Positions 14,529-21,999 of a DNA stretch of 41,168 nt are shown here, in pieces. Numbering within the stretch: position 1 is the first letter of the stretch; every line of letters begins with the position of its first letter. The DNA lies in assembly GCA_001802945.1 (NCBI GenBank), contig MHAK01000014.1, forward strand, positions 26,375 to 67,542, given 5' to 3'. The stretch is from Ignavibacteria bacterium RIFCSPLOWO2_12_FULL_56_21. GTDB lineage: Bacteria > Bacteroidota > Ignavibacteria > UBA10030. The translations under genes were made by a program, and so were the position numbers. Below the pieces are notes generated by a model. The model saw only the letters and a list, made by a program, of their open reading frames with translations. It was not told the origin of the DNA and did no database searches.

Positions 14529-15779
14529 ATGAAAATCTTCGCATCAACTCTCGCATTGTGCCTTCTTCTCGTACTCGGCCTCGAGGCGCAATCGCCAACT
14601 TGGTCTGCCATGGCTTCCCCTGACACTGTTTTTGTCTCAGACCTCTCCGTCACTTCAACGGGGACGCTTTTCTGTCTCGGCTATTACAATGGATCGAAGC
14701 ATCTTTTTTCTTCCACCAATCTCGGCGACACCTGGTCAAGGGTCACGAACGATTCCCTCATCGACCACCAACCATCGAACAGTCTGCTTGTCGACAATGA
14801 CGACATCGTATATGTCGGGATCAGTGAAGGAGTTTCACGTTCGACGGACAATGGAGTGACCTGGTCGTATACCGCGGCATCGGCCTCACTGACGCTCGCC
14901 TGCGTCACCTCTGCTCGCGGTGAACTCTATGCCTATGGACCTATTGGAATGCTCTACCGCACACAGGATTCAGCCCGAACATGGACTGTCTCGGGAACAT
15001 CGCAGTCCCATCTCGTCGCTGATTCCGCCGGTGTTCTCCACGCCGTGAATGACGGAGATGGCGCGGTGTACCGATCAACGAACAACGGTGCGACCTGGGT
15101 GCAGACGAATTTCGGGTTGGGAGGGACTCTGGTTCATGGACTGACGCCGCATGGAAGTCGAATGTATGCATCAACCTCCGGCGGAGGGGTTTTTCGATCA
15201 ACGAACGGCGGCATCTCCTGGCTTCCGACCAACGCGGGCGTGGCTGTTAGCGACGTTCGGGACATCGTGTTGGTCCCGGGTGGGGTGCTAGCGGCGGGTA
15301 CATGGGGAGGAGGAGTCCTGTTATCGACAGATAACGGGGATAGTTGGACCGCAGCGAATAGCAGCCTTTCCGACTTGTTTGTGCGGGATCTGCTTGCGTT
15401 GCCATCCGGCCGTTTGATCGCCGTAACGCACGCCGCATCGCTTTTCCGCACTTCGCAATCGATAGCAGGATTCCAGAATCCAACATCAAGTCCCGCCACG
15501 TTCGCCCTCCACCAGAATTTCCCGAATCCCTTTAATCCCACGACAGAGATCCGTTTTGAAGTGCCGCTCGGCGGATTTGTTTCGTTGTCTGTCTATAATA
15601 TCCTCGGGGAAAAGGTAGCCACGTTGCTGGAAGGTGAATTACCCGGTGGATCGTATACCAGGACATTCGACGCCAAGGACCTTGCCGGCGGTGTGTACTT
15701 CGCAAGGCTCCATATAGCTCTTCACGTTGATGGACGAGGAGAGATCACAAAGACGCGAAAGATGGTGCTCCTCAAGTAG
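14529..15779 (+). CDS. T9SS cargo with BNR/YCF48-like beta-propeller repeats
   Basis: A 416-residue secreted protein. Residues 1-20 are a signal peptide (MKIFASTLALCLLLVLGLEA). The body has repeated S-T-D-N-G-x-T/S-W motifs (RSTDNGVTWS, RSTNNGATWV, RSTNGGISWL, LSTDNGDSWT), the Asp-box pattern of sialidase-like and YCF48-like beta-propellers; no sialidase active-site set was identified. The C-terminus is a type A sorting domain of the type IX secretion system: HQNFPNPFNPTTEIRFEVP, YNILGEKVATLLEG, LAGGVYFARL and a final KMVLLK. It should cross the outer membrane and be cleaved or anchored there. GGAGGG at 14517-14522 places the start at 14529 rather than 14514. Function is unknown, perhaps a binding or adhesion role. 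Confidence 0.9.
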   Translation: MKIFASTLALCLLLVLGLEAQSPTWSAMASPDTVFVSDLSVTSTGTLFCLGYYNGSKHLFSSTNLGDTWSRVTNDSLIDHQPSNSLLVDNDDIVYVGISEGVSRSTDNGVTWSYTAASASLTLACVTSARGELYAYGPIGMLYRTQDSARTWTVSGTSQSHLVADSAGVLHAVNDGDGAVYRSTNNGATWVQTNFGLGGTLVHGLTPHGSRMYASTSGGGVFRSTNGGISWLPTNAGVAVSDVRDIVLVPGGVLAAGTWGGGVLLSTDNGDSWTAANSSLSDLFVRDLLALPSGRLIAVTHAASLFRTSQSIAGFQNPTSSPATFALHQNFPNPFNPTTEIRFEVPLGGFVSLSVYNILGEKVATLLEGELPGGSYTRTFDAKDLAGGVYFARLHIALHVDGRGEITKTRKMVLLK

Positions 15780-15834
15780 ACGAATCTTACGTCCAGTGCG
15801 GATTATCACAATAGCACAATTTCAAAATAGCAAA

Positions 15835-16302
15835 ATGCAGATCATCCTCGAACCGATCGCCATCGTAAGAAATTCGGGCACGAAGGTCGATGACCGCTGG
15901 GGAGGAGTCGAATCTACCATCGAACTTCTCCCCCGGTTCGGACCTGATGCGTTGCTCGGCATCGACGAGTTTTCCCATCTCGAGATTCTGTTCAGTTTCG
16001 ACAGGATCGATCCCCGGACGATCGTCGAATCATCCCGCCATCCGCGGAACAATCCGCAGTGGCCGAAGGTGGGCATATTCGCGCAGCGTGGAGCCGTACG
16101 TCCGAACTGTCTTGGGGCCACGATCGTGCGGCTGCTCGGATGCGAAGGCAGGACACTGCGCGTGGCGGAGCTCGATGCTCTCGATGGGACGCCTGTGCTC
16201 GACATCAAGCCGGTGATGCAGGAGTTCCTTCCCCGCGAGCCGGTGCGACAGTCGGCGTGGTCGAGAGAGGTGATGGAGAAATATTGGGAGGTGAAGAAAT
16301 GA
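15835..16302 (+). CDS. trmO: TrmO-like tRNA N6-methyltransferase (UPF0066)
   Basis: A 155-residue SAM-dependent enzyme of the TsaA/TrmO family, which methylates N6 of threonylcarbamoyladenosine-37 in some tRNAs. The beta-barrel core is visible: MQIILEPIAIVRNSG start, DEFSHLEILFSFDRID, and the family hallmark IFAQRGAVRPNCLGATIVRLL, followed by LDALDGTPVLDIKPV. The start at 15835 fits the family; an upstream in-frame start at 15727 would overlap the previous gene and adds unrelated residues. E. coli TrmO is 235 residues; this short version lacks the C-terminal extension, as many bacterial homologs do. It starts 55 nt after the T9SS gene. Confidence 0.85.
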   Translation: MQIILEPIAIVRNSGTKVDDRWGGVESTIELLPRFGPDALLGIDEFSHLEILFSFDRIDPRTIVESSRHPRNNPQWPKVGIFAQRGAVRPNCLGATIVRLLGCEGRTLRVAELDALDGTPVLDIKPVMQEFLPREPVRQSAWSREVMEKYWEVKK

Positions 16303-16940
16303 ATAGGTGGAAGATCGCGGCGAAGATGAGGCAGTGAATTATCAACACGCCCGCCCGACCGCTCTTAAGCCCAAGAAATGGGCGGGCGGGGAACACGGAA
16401 TGATCAAGGCGCAAGTTCTAGTGGAGGAGCTGCCCTAATGGAGCTTCGTTGAGTATCTACAAACCCCTGCCCTACACCTCTTGAGGAGCATTGTACAAGC
16501 CCGGCGCGAGATCGGCGACGTTTACACTGCCCCGATTTTCTATTCCTTCAATTCCGGCACATTTCCATTTCTCTCTAATGTTTGTCATGTCTCCAAGTGC
16601 CGGAATTGAAGCAATGAGGTCCGGGATATCCCAAGCGAAATCGGTCTCCACTCTTCTTCTCGATGATCTCCTTCTTTCACCTTCCGATCTCGCGCAAAGT
16701 TTCTTTCTGCCGCTTTCTTTCCTAAAGAAAGCGGCAAAAAGATCATTAGCCTGGAGAGGACATCATGTGGAGATATTCATAAGACGCCAGCCCCAGATCT
16801 TTGAAACCTTTGCCATTGACTGAAGTCAATGGCAAATTAAACCAAAACCCTTCGGGTTTGTTGAGCAGTTTCCCTCTTCTGGCTTCTCTCCTCCCCGTTC
16901 ACTATACTTTCCATCGCCCTGAACTGAACAGGAGGTACGC
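16303..16940. repeat. Gene-free region with three perfect palindromes
   Basis: No coding ORF is supported. CGCCCGCCC (16348-16356) pairs with GGGCGGGCG (16380-16388), related to the CCTGCCCGCC palindromes. TGCCGCTTTCTTT (16708-16720) and its exact complement (16724-16736) form a 13-bp stem with a 3-nt loop. TTTGCCATTGAC (16809-16820) and its complement (16825-16836) form a 12-bp stem, followed by AAACCC-TTC-GGGTTT at 16845-16859. None is followed by a T-run. The end of the region holds the GGAGG site of the kinase gene. Confidence 0.65.
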
Positions 16941-18386
16941 ATGTTCCGCAACCTGCCCCTTTCCACCAAACTTCTGCTCACGCTTGTTCCACTCTTTCTC
17001 GTCCTCATCCTGAGTTCGTATGTGCTGACGTCCCAGGGTCAGGAGGAAGCGATGATGGAACAGGCGAAGAATTCCGCCTTTGAGCGGGCCCACATTGTTC
17101 GCCTGGCCCTAGTGCAACAGATGCTCGAGAACGAAATGGTGGACGATGCGTTCGTGGACGGGCTCCGTCGCGTCGGCGGATTGCAGGATCTCTACATTCG
17201 CATCAAGACGGAAAACCTGCATTTGAAGGATTGGCTTGAAGATTCAGTCCGCACCGTCCGACTGATGAAGCGCGAGGCTGAGGCGAGCGCCAAGGGAAGC
17301 CTGGGAGAGGAGGTCTTCAATACCGGTTCTGCACTCTTCGTGAATCGTGAGAGCGACATCGAAGCCATCATCCCGTTCAAGGCCGAGAAGAAATGCCAGG
17401 CATGCCACGATGTGCCGGTCAACCACGTGCTCGGAGCCGCGCATATCACCGTGCCGATGGCCCAGATCAACGCCTCCATCGCCGCCAATTCGCAGCGGAC
17501 CGCGCTCATCACGTTCGGGTTCGCGCTCCTTACCGTGCTTGTCGGCGCTCTATTGTATCGATCGCTCATTCAGAAGCCGATCAAATCGCTCGTGGCCGCC
17601 ACGGAAGCCATTGGACAGGGGAACTTGAACGTTGAGGTGCGGGTCTCCGGGGCAAAAGATGAACTGGGCGTGCTCTCGCAGTCGTTTGAGGGCATGCGCA
17701 AGGCGTTGCGGACCGCACAAGATGCTCTCCGCACTTCGACCGTTGGACAGATCGCCGGGTCGCTCATCCGCGACTTCCGCGCGCCGATGCGTCAGATCAT
17801 CGCCGCCGTTGGGCAGATCGAGAAAGGCGAGCCCGACCCCGCCATGCGGGCGCAGCTTGTGAACACCGCCAAGAACTCGGTGTTCGACATGAACAAGATG
17901 GCGCAGGACCTGCTGGATTTCACGACGGGGGAAATGAAGGTCAACAAACGGTCCGCCAACATCCAGAATTTCCTGAATTACGTCGCGGAAAACGTCCGCC
18001 AGGACCTGGACCGGGACATGATCAAACTCGAAGTCAGTCACGGATTCACGGGGAATGCACCGATCGACTACGAGCGCTGTTCCCGGGCCGTCGCCAATAT
18101 CATTTCGTATTCCGTCAACTACATACCGCCGGGGGGCGTGATCAGGCTGATGTCGAAGAGTCAGGGGGCCGGATTTCAAATTATCATTTCTGACAATGGA
18201 AACGGGATTCCGGCGCAGTTCCTAGACCGCATCTTTGAGCCGTTCAACAGGGTCGTTCAGGAGAAAGGCCTTGGTTTGAGCATGGCCCTTGCCAAACGGA
18301 TCATCGACGCGCAGGGAGGGAAAGTGACAGTGGCGTCAGAAGAGGGGAAGGGGACGGTGTTTACCATTACGATGGCGGGAGCCTAG
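16941..18386 (+). CDS. Haem-c HAMP sensor histidine-kinase-like protein, catalytic His lost
   Basis: A 481-residue membrane sensor. A helix at about 8-29 is followed by a periplasmic domain (30-185) carrying one CXXCH haem-c motif (C152, C155, H156 in KKCQACHDVPVNH), a second helix (about 188-207), HAMP (208-260) and a kinase-like region. The dimerisation/H-box segment reads AGSLIRDFRAPM (272-283): the normal phosphoacceptor His is Arg277 (CGC at 17769-17771; His would be CAC). In the N-box the second Asn is Tyr390 (NIISYSV). The G1 motif DNGNGI, the F-box IFEPF and a GLGLS G2 motif remain. It probably senses redox state or a diatomic gas by haem but may not autophosphorylate (inference). GGAGG precedes the ATG. 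No response regulator is adjacent. Confidence 0.85.
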   Translation: MFRNLPLSTKLLLTLVPLFLVLILSSYVLTSQGQEEAMMEQAKNSAFERAHIVRLALVQQMLENEMVDDAFVDGLRRVGGLQDLYIRIKTENLHLKDWLEDSVRTVRLMKREAEASAKGSLGEEVFNTGSALFVNRESDIEAIIPFKAEKKCQACHDVPVNHVLGAAHITVPMAQINASIAANSQRTALITFGFALLTVLVGALLYRSLIQKPIKSLVAATEAIGQGNLNVEVRVSGAKDELGVLSQSFEGMRKALRTAQDALRTSTVGQIAGSLIRDFRAPMRQIIAAVGQIEKGEPDPAMRAQLVNTAKNSVFDMNKMAQDLLDFTTGEMKVNKRSANIQNFLNYVAENVRQDLDRDMIKLEVSHGFTGNAPIDYERCSRAVANIISYSVNYIPPGGVIRLMSKSQGAGFQIIISDNGNGIPAQFLDRIFEPFNRVVQEKGLGLSMALAKRIIDAQGGKVTVASEEGKGTVFTITMAGA

Positions 18387-18672
18387 GTGTAGCTCTATTG
18401 CGGATTGTCAATTGCGGATTAGCTGAGGTATAGCCTCACTCTTTCAAGCGGCAAGGTTGGCAATTGCGGATTGCGAAAAGCGGGGTCTAGAAGATTGAAC
18501 TACGAGTGACGAGTTACGAATGAAGAAGTGCTTGTTTCCGGGATGCGTTACGCGGGACATCTTTCTCCGTACTCAGCGCTGAGCACTGGCCGCATAATCT
18601 TTCTCCGCACTCCGAACTGGACACTGGGCGCTTTCTCTAAGCGGCTTTCGCTCCTTCAATGCCCTCAGCTCT
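18387..18672. repeat. Convergent intergenic region with dispersed 56-bp repeat, copy 2
   Basis: Lies between the kinase and the convergent end of the polysaccharide cluster. Positions 18410-18464 match 12454-12509, with GATTAGCTGAGGT, CTCTTTCAAG and TTGGCAATT conserved. ATTGCGGATT-type units flank it on both sides. 18500-18620 holds short ACTGGACACTGG and CGAGTGACGAGTTACGA-like near-repeats. No clear terminator is seen for either gene. Confidence 0.6.
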
Positions 18673-19401
18673 CTATTGCTTTCTCGCAACTGCCAAGAGG
18701 GACAGACCGAACGGAAGGCTGATGGTGGGGACGAAATAGCGCTCGAGGGTGAATGCGAATTCAAGCACATCATTGATCAGAGGCGCCGGCACGGTCAATC
18801 CGTCATCCACAAGTGTTCCCGTCAATTTCGCCGCGCCGCGCTGCACGAGCGCCAGAGGAAACAGCAATGTGTTCATGTAGGTGATGTGCTCAACGTGGCA
18901 GCCGGCGGCGTTGAGCGATTCTAGCAGCGTCGCACGCGTGTAACGTCGCCGGTGATGATTGATCTCGTCATGCTGTGACCAGAGCCAGGGATATGCGGGA
19001 ACGGTCACGATGATCTTGCCGTCGGGGGCCAGAAGTCCGAGCATCTGTTGGAGCACTTCAACATCGTCGTCGATGTGCTCGATCACATCGAGCGCTGTGA
19101 TGAGCTTGAACCGCTTCTCCGGCCGGGGAAACGCATCCAGCGTGCACTGAAACACCCGCTCCAATCCCCTCTTTTTTGTGTACTCTACTGCAAGCTCCGA
19201 CGTATCTGTCCCCCATCCTTCCCACTCCTTCGACAATTCCTTCAGGAATACCCCGGTACCGCAGCCAACGTCAAGTGCCGGCCGCTGCAATCCCGGACCA
19301 AACTGCCATCGGATCACATCCAGAACAATTCTCTGGCGCGAAACGAACCACCAGTGCTTTTCTTCGATTTCAAAGAAACGATGATAAAGCGAGGAGTCCA
19401 T
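18673..19401 (-). CDS. Class I SAM-dependent methyltransferase (cluster end)
   Basis: A 242-residue methyltransferase. The N-terminus MDSSLYHRFFEIEEKHWWF is common in methyltransferases found beside DPM-like glycosyltransferases. Motif I is LDVGCGTGVFLKEL, the acidic loop is GTDTSE, motif II is ITALDVIEHIDDD and motif III is LAPDGKIIVTVPAYPWLW. The last 60 residues are hydrophobic (NTLLFPLALVQRG, VLEFAFTLERYFVPTISLPFG), suggesting membrane association. The ATG at 19401 is preferred over a TTG at 19446 on homology grounds, although no good ribosome-binding site is visible. It is the last gene of the minus-strand cluster, 61 nt after the GT2 gene. Substrate may be a polyprenyl-linked sugar or lipid (inference). 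Confidence 0.85.
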   Translation of the reverse strand: MDSSLYHRFFEIEEKHWWFVSRQRIVLDVIRWQFGPGLQRPALDVGCGTGVFLKELSKEWEGWGTDTSELAVEYTKKRGLERVFQCTLDAFPRPEKRFKLITALDVIEHIDDDVEVLQQMLGLLAPDGKIIVTVPAYPWLWSQHDEINHHRRRYTRATLLESLNAAGCHVEHITYMNTLLFPLALVQRGAAKLTGTLVDDGLTVPAPLINDVLEFAFTLERYFVPTISLPFGLSLLAVARKQ

Positions 19402-19462
19402 GAGAAAGGCGTGAGAAGAAACATTCAAAACGTCCAAACGTGCCAAACTATGAAGAAGCCGT

Positions 19463-20203
19463 TTATCCCTGCTTTCGGCCCGGTACGTCCCGGTACGCTT
19501 CGCGCCAGAAGGACCGCCTCACTCGAATAAGTCCCTTGATATCATCCACAGCAGTGCGCACGATCTTCACCCTGCTGTCCATATCTTCCACCCACGACAC
19601 GGGCAGGTCGAAGATGCGGTAGCCGAGCTTCTCGGCGATGACGAGGATTTCGGTATCAAAGAACCAGCCGTTGTCTTCAGCGACCGGGATCAATGCATCG
19701 GCGGCCTGTCGTGTAAGGGCTTTAAACCCGCACTGGGCGTCGGAGAACTTTGTCGCAAAGAAGGCTTTGACGAGCAGATTATAACCGCGAGATATCACTT
19801 CCCGCTTGAAGCTCCGCAACGTGGTCGATGCCTTCAGGAGACGCGAACCGATGCCGATGTCAAATCCACCGCTGATGAGCGCCTCGATCATCGGCGGAAA
19901 TGCATACAGATTCGTGGAGAGGTCGACATCCATGTACGAGACATGATCGGCCTTCGATTCGGTCCAGACCCTCTTGAGCGCCCGACCGCGGCCTTTCTGA
20001 TCAAGGTGGACGATGCGAACACCGGAATACTGACGCGCCAGTTCTTCTCCCACTTCCTGAGTCCGGTCGACGGAAGCATTGTTCGCAATGACGATTTCCC
20101 AGTCGAAACGCGCATGCTTCGCGAGGAATTCGTGGAGCGTGGCGATACTCGACGGAAGGATCTTCTCTTCGTTGTATACAGGGATGGTGACGTTAACGAG
20201 CAC
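19463..20203 (-). CDS. GT2 dolichyl/polyprenyl-phosphate glycosyltransferase-like protein
   Basis: A 246-residue GT-A enzyme of family GT2, like DPM1/ALG5: it should move a hexose from a nucleotide sugar to a polyprenyl phosphate at the inner face of the membrane. Features are VTIPVYNEEKILPSS at the start, the nucleotide-binding NNASVDRTQEV, the DxD motif in SYMDVDLSTNL, GFDIGIGSRLL, QCGFKALTR and an ED-containing acceptor segment (VSWVEDMDSRVKI). No C-terminal membrane helices. The start is GTG at 20203, overlapping the end of the GT39-like gene by 11 nt. This pairing is logical: the GT2 product (polyprenyl-P-sugar) is the donor that GT39-type enzymes use. Confidence 0.88.
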   Translation of the reverse strand: MLVNVTIPVYNEEKILPSSIATLHEFLAKHARFDWEIVIANNASVDRTQEVGEELARQYSGVRIVHLDQKGRGRALKRVWTESKADHVSYMDVDLSTNLYAFPPMIEALISGGFDIGIGSRLLKASTTLRSFKREVISRGYNLLVKAFFATKFSDAQCGFKALTRQAADALIPVAEDNGWFFDTEILVIAEKLGYRIFDLPVSWVEDMDSRVKIVRTAVDDIKGLIRVRRSFWREAYRDVPGRKQG

Positions 20204-21545
20204 GGAAATCTTCGGAATCTGGTGATCGACGAAGGAGGTCCCACCCGGCGGAAGCGAGCATCAGGACGAACGGAATGGCCGGATAGAAATACCGGGCCTC
20301 CGTGTTGGTGGGAATGTGGACTGCAATGTAATAGACAATCACCGCACTCGGAAACCAGACGAGCCGGAGCGGCCGGATGCGGAACATGACGACTGCGGCC
20401 AATGCTAGAGAAGCCCACTGCAGGCCGATGACAAGGGCACGCGTTGCGGCGGCCCCAGGATATGCAGACACATATGAACCGATGGAATTCCCCTTCTGTT
20501 CTTGCAGATGTTCCATGAGTGAAGGGGCAAACTTGCGGGTCATGATCCAGTCGGGCGTGAGAAGCACAGGAATACGCTTGAACATGTGAAGCATATAGAA
20601 TCCGGGATTGTCCCGAATAATGCCCAGGGCTTCTGCAAAACGGGCACGGTCGCGCTCGATCCCGTCCGGATACGCCCACGACGCATACCCTTCTTTCTCG
20701 GCCAGTCGCGTGTCTCCATATAACGTGCCCAGCGTGTCGCCGAATTGGCTGATCCCTTCCCACATACTGATGCCGTTCCCCAATCCGAGCGGTGCAATGT
20801 TTCCTTCGGTTGCTTCGTAGTTGCGCCACGTGTGAAGTCCAAGGACAAGAACGATCGCAGCCGTGGCTGAACCAAGGGCACCAATGCTTGGCAGTTTTCG
20901 ATCGGTAAGCCAAACACCCGCCAACAGAAAGATCGGAAGAAAGAGCATGTCGGGTCGCATGGTCATACCTGCCGCAAGAGAAATGCCGACGGTAGCGGAC
21001 CATCTGAAGTTCCATCCCCGATCCCGCGCTTCCAGCAAAAGCCAGGACGCAAGCAACAGAAAGAATGGCATGACGGAGTCCGGGAGAACGGCGACTTCGA
21101 AGCGGGCACTCAAGGGCCACAACGCCAGGAGCCACGCAGCGCGAACAGCCGCTCTTTCGGCGACGATCTTCCGTCCCACCAGGAACATGAGCACACATGC
21201 CGCCGCGCCCATGAAGGCGTGAAGCACCTGAATGGCGACGGCAGACTGCCAAATTGCGTATGCCGGCAGAGCCAGAAATACATAGCCCAAGGGGCGGTCA
21301 ATGAAGGGCTCATACCGGAAGTCTCGTTCGGGACTGGAGAGCGGAGCAACATCGACATACACCGTTAATCCGCGTCCGTTCAGCAGATTATCCATGGCCT
21401 GAACGTATGAGTCGGTGATGCCTTCGAAGTAATTCGGACCAGTGAAGACTGCGATGAAAGCGAGGCGAAACAGGAATGCGGCGACGAACAATCGCAAGAG
21501 CGGACTGTTGCTAAGAGAAAATCGCTTTATACTTTGGAATTCCAT
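20193..21545 (-). CDS. GT39/ArnT-like membrane glycosyltransferase
   Basis: A 450-residue integral membrane enzyme with about 11-12 helices and a GT-C fold. The first periplasmic loop contains GITDSYVQAMDNLLNGRGLTV, matching the family's acidic catalytic loop and LLNGRGL motif. DRPLGYVFLALPAYAIW and RPDMLFLPIF are also typical of PMT/ArnT-related proteins. It would move a sugar from a polyprenyl phosphate to an acceptor on the outer face of the membrane. The ATG at 21545 is chosen because the frame upstream of it (to 21665) runs through a repeat-derived palindrome and does not look like protein. No clear ribosome-binding site. Overlaps the GT2 gene by 11 nt. Confidence 0.82.
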   Translation of the reverse strand: MEFQSIKRFSLSNSPLLRLFVAAFLFRLAFIAVFTGPNYFEGITDSYVQAMDNLLNGRGLTVYVDVAPLSSPERDFRYEPFIDRPLGYVFLALPAYAIWQSAVAIQVLHAFMGAAACVLMFLVGRKIVAERAAVRAAWLLALWPLSARFEVAVLPDSVMPFFLLLASWLLLEARDRGWNFRWSATVGISLAAGMTMRPDMLFLPIFLLAGVWLTDRKLPSIGALGSATAAIVLVLGLHTWRNYEATEGNIAPLGLGNGISMWEGISQFGDTLGTLYGDTRLAEKEGYASWAYPDGIERDRARFAEALGIIRDNPGFYMLHMFKRIPVLLTPDWIMTRKFAPSLMEHLQEQKGNSIGSYVSAYPGAAATRALVIGLQWASLALAAVVMFRIRPLRLVWFPSAVIVYYIAVHIPTNTEARYFYPAIPFVLMLASAGWDLLRRSPDSEDFRAR

Positions 21546-21996
21546 TGTGACATAGTCGATGAAACTGAACGTGGAACCCCTACGGGGTTCTGGTGGCTCT
21601 ACAACATGTTCGGTATTATCACCGATACTTCCACATTCGTAACTCGATTGTTCGTCATTCGTCAATCAATCGAGATTGACGAACAACGATTGACGAAATA
21701 CGATTCACAAATTGCTTTCTGTTTTCGTTTTCATCTGTGCCGACACCGTAGAGGTCGAAGGTTAGTAGGGGCCATCTCAAAAATGGTCTGACCCGTCACC
21801 CCGAAACCGCCGAAATCCACCGCAGGCGGATGAAGGCGGGCTTCGGGGTCCATTCTGCGACGGAATAGATGCTGAATCCCGTTTACCCCGACATGCTCTC
21901 AGTCGGGGCCTGCGGCGGGTTCAGCATGACAATTGTGGTTTTTGAGATGGCTTCTAGACATACACAGTAGAAAGAATGCCGAGCTCCGTAGGAGCT
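21546..21996. repeat. Repeat-rich intergenic region before the GT39-like gene
   Basis: Contains the palindrome GAACCCCTACGGGGTTC (about 21574-21590), a cluster of ATTGACGAA/ATTCGTCAAT units in both orientations (21655-21710), a MITE-like element (21771-21951) and the palindrome AGCTCCGTAGGAGCT near 21982-21996. No gene is supported. Confidence 0.65.
21771..21951. mobile_element. MITE-like element with 13-bp terminal inverted repeats
   Basis: GCCATCTCAAAAA (21771-21783) and TTTTTGAGATGGC (21939-21951) are perfect terminal inverted repeats around 181 bp without an ORF. Inside are nested palindromes: CCCCGAA...TTCGGGG (21800-21848), TGCTGAATCCCG...CGGGTTCAGCA (about 21869-21926) and CCCCGAC...GTCGGGG. 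No target-site duplication is obvious. It looks like a non-autonomous element; no transposase is in the window. Confidence 0.6.
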
Positions 21997-21999
21997 TAA

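Noticed and set aside
16708-16736. Intrinsic terminator
   Set aside because: The 13-bp hairpin is perfect but neither strand has a T-run after it; recorded as a palindrome instead.
19888-21252. Minus-strand open frame of 454 codons in another frame across the GT39-like and GT2 genes
   Set aside because: It covers two well-supported genes in a different frame, and its Cys/Arg/His-rich product has no membrane or enzyme pattern.
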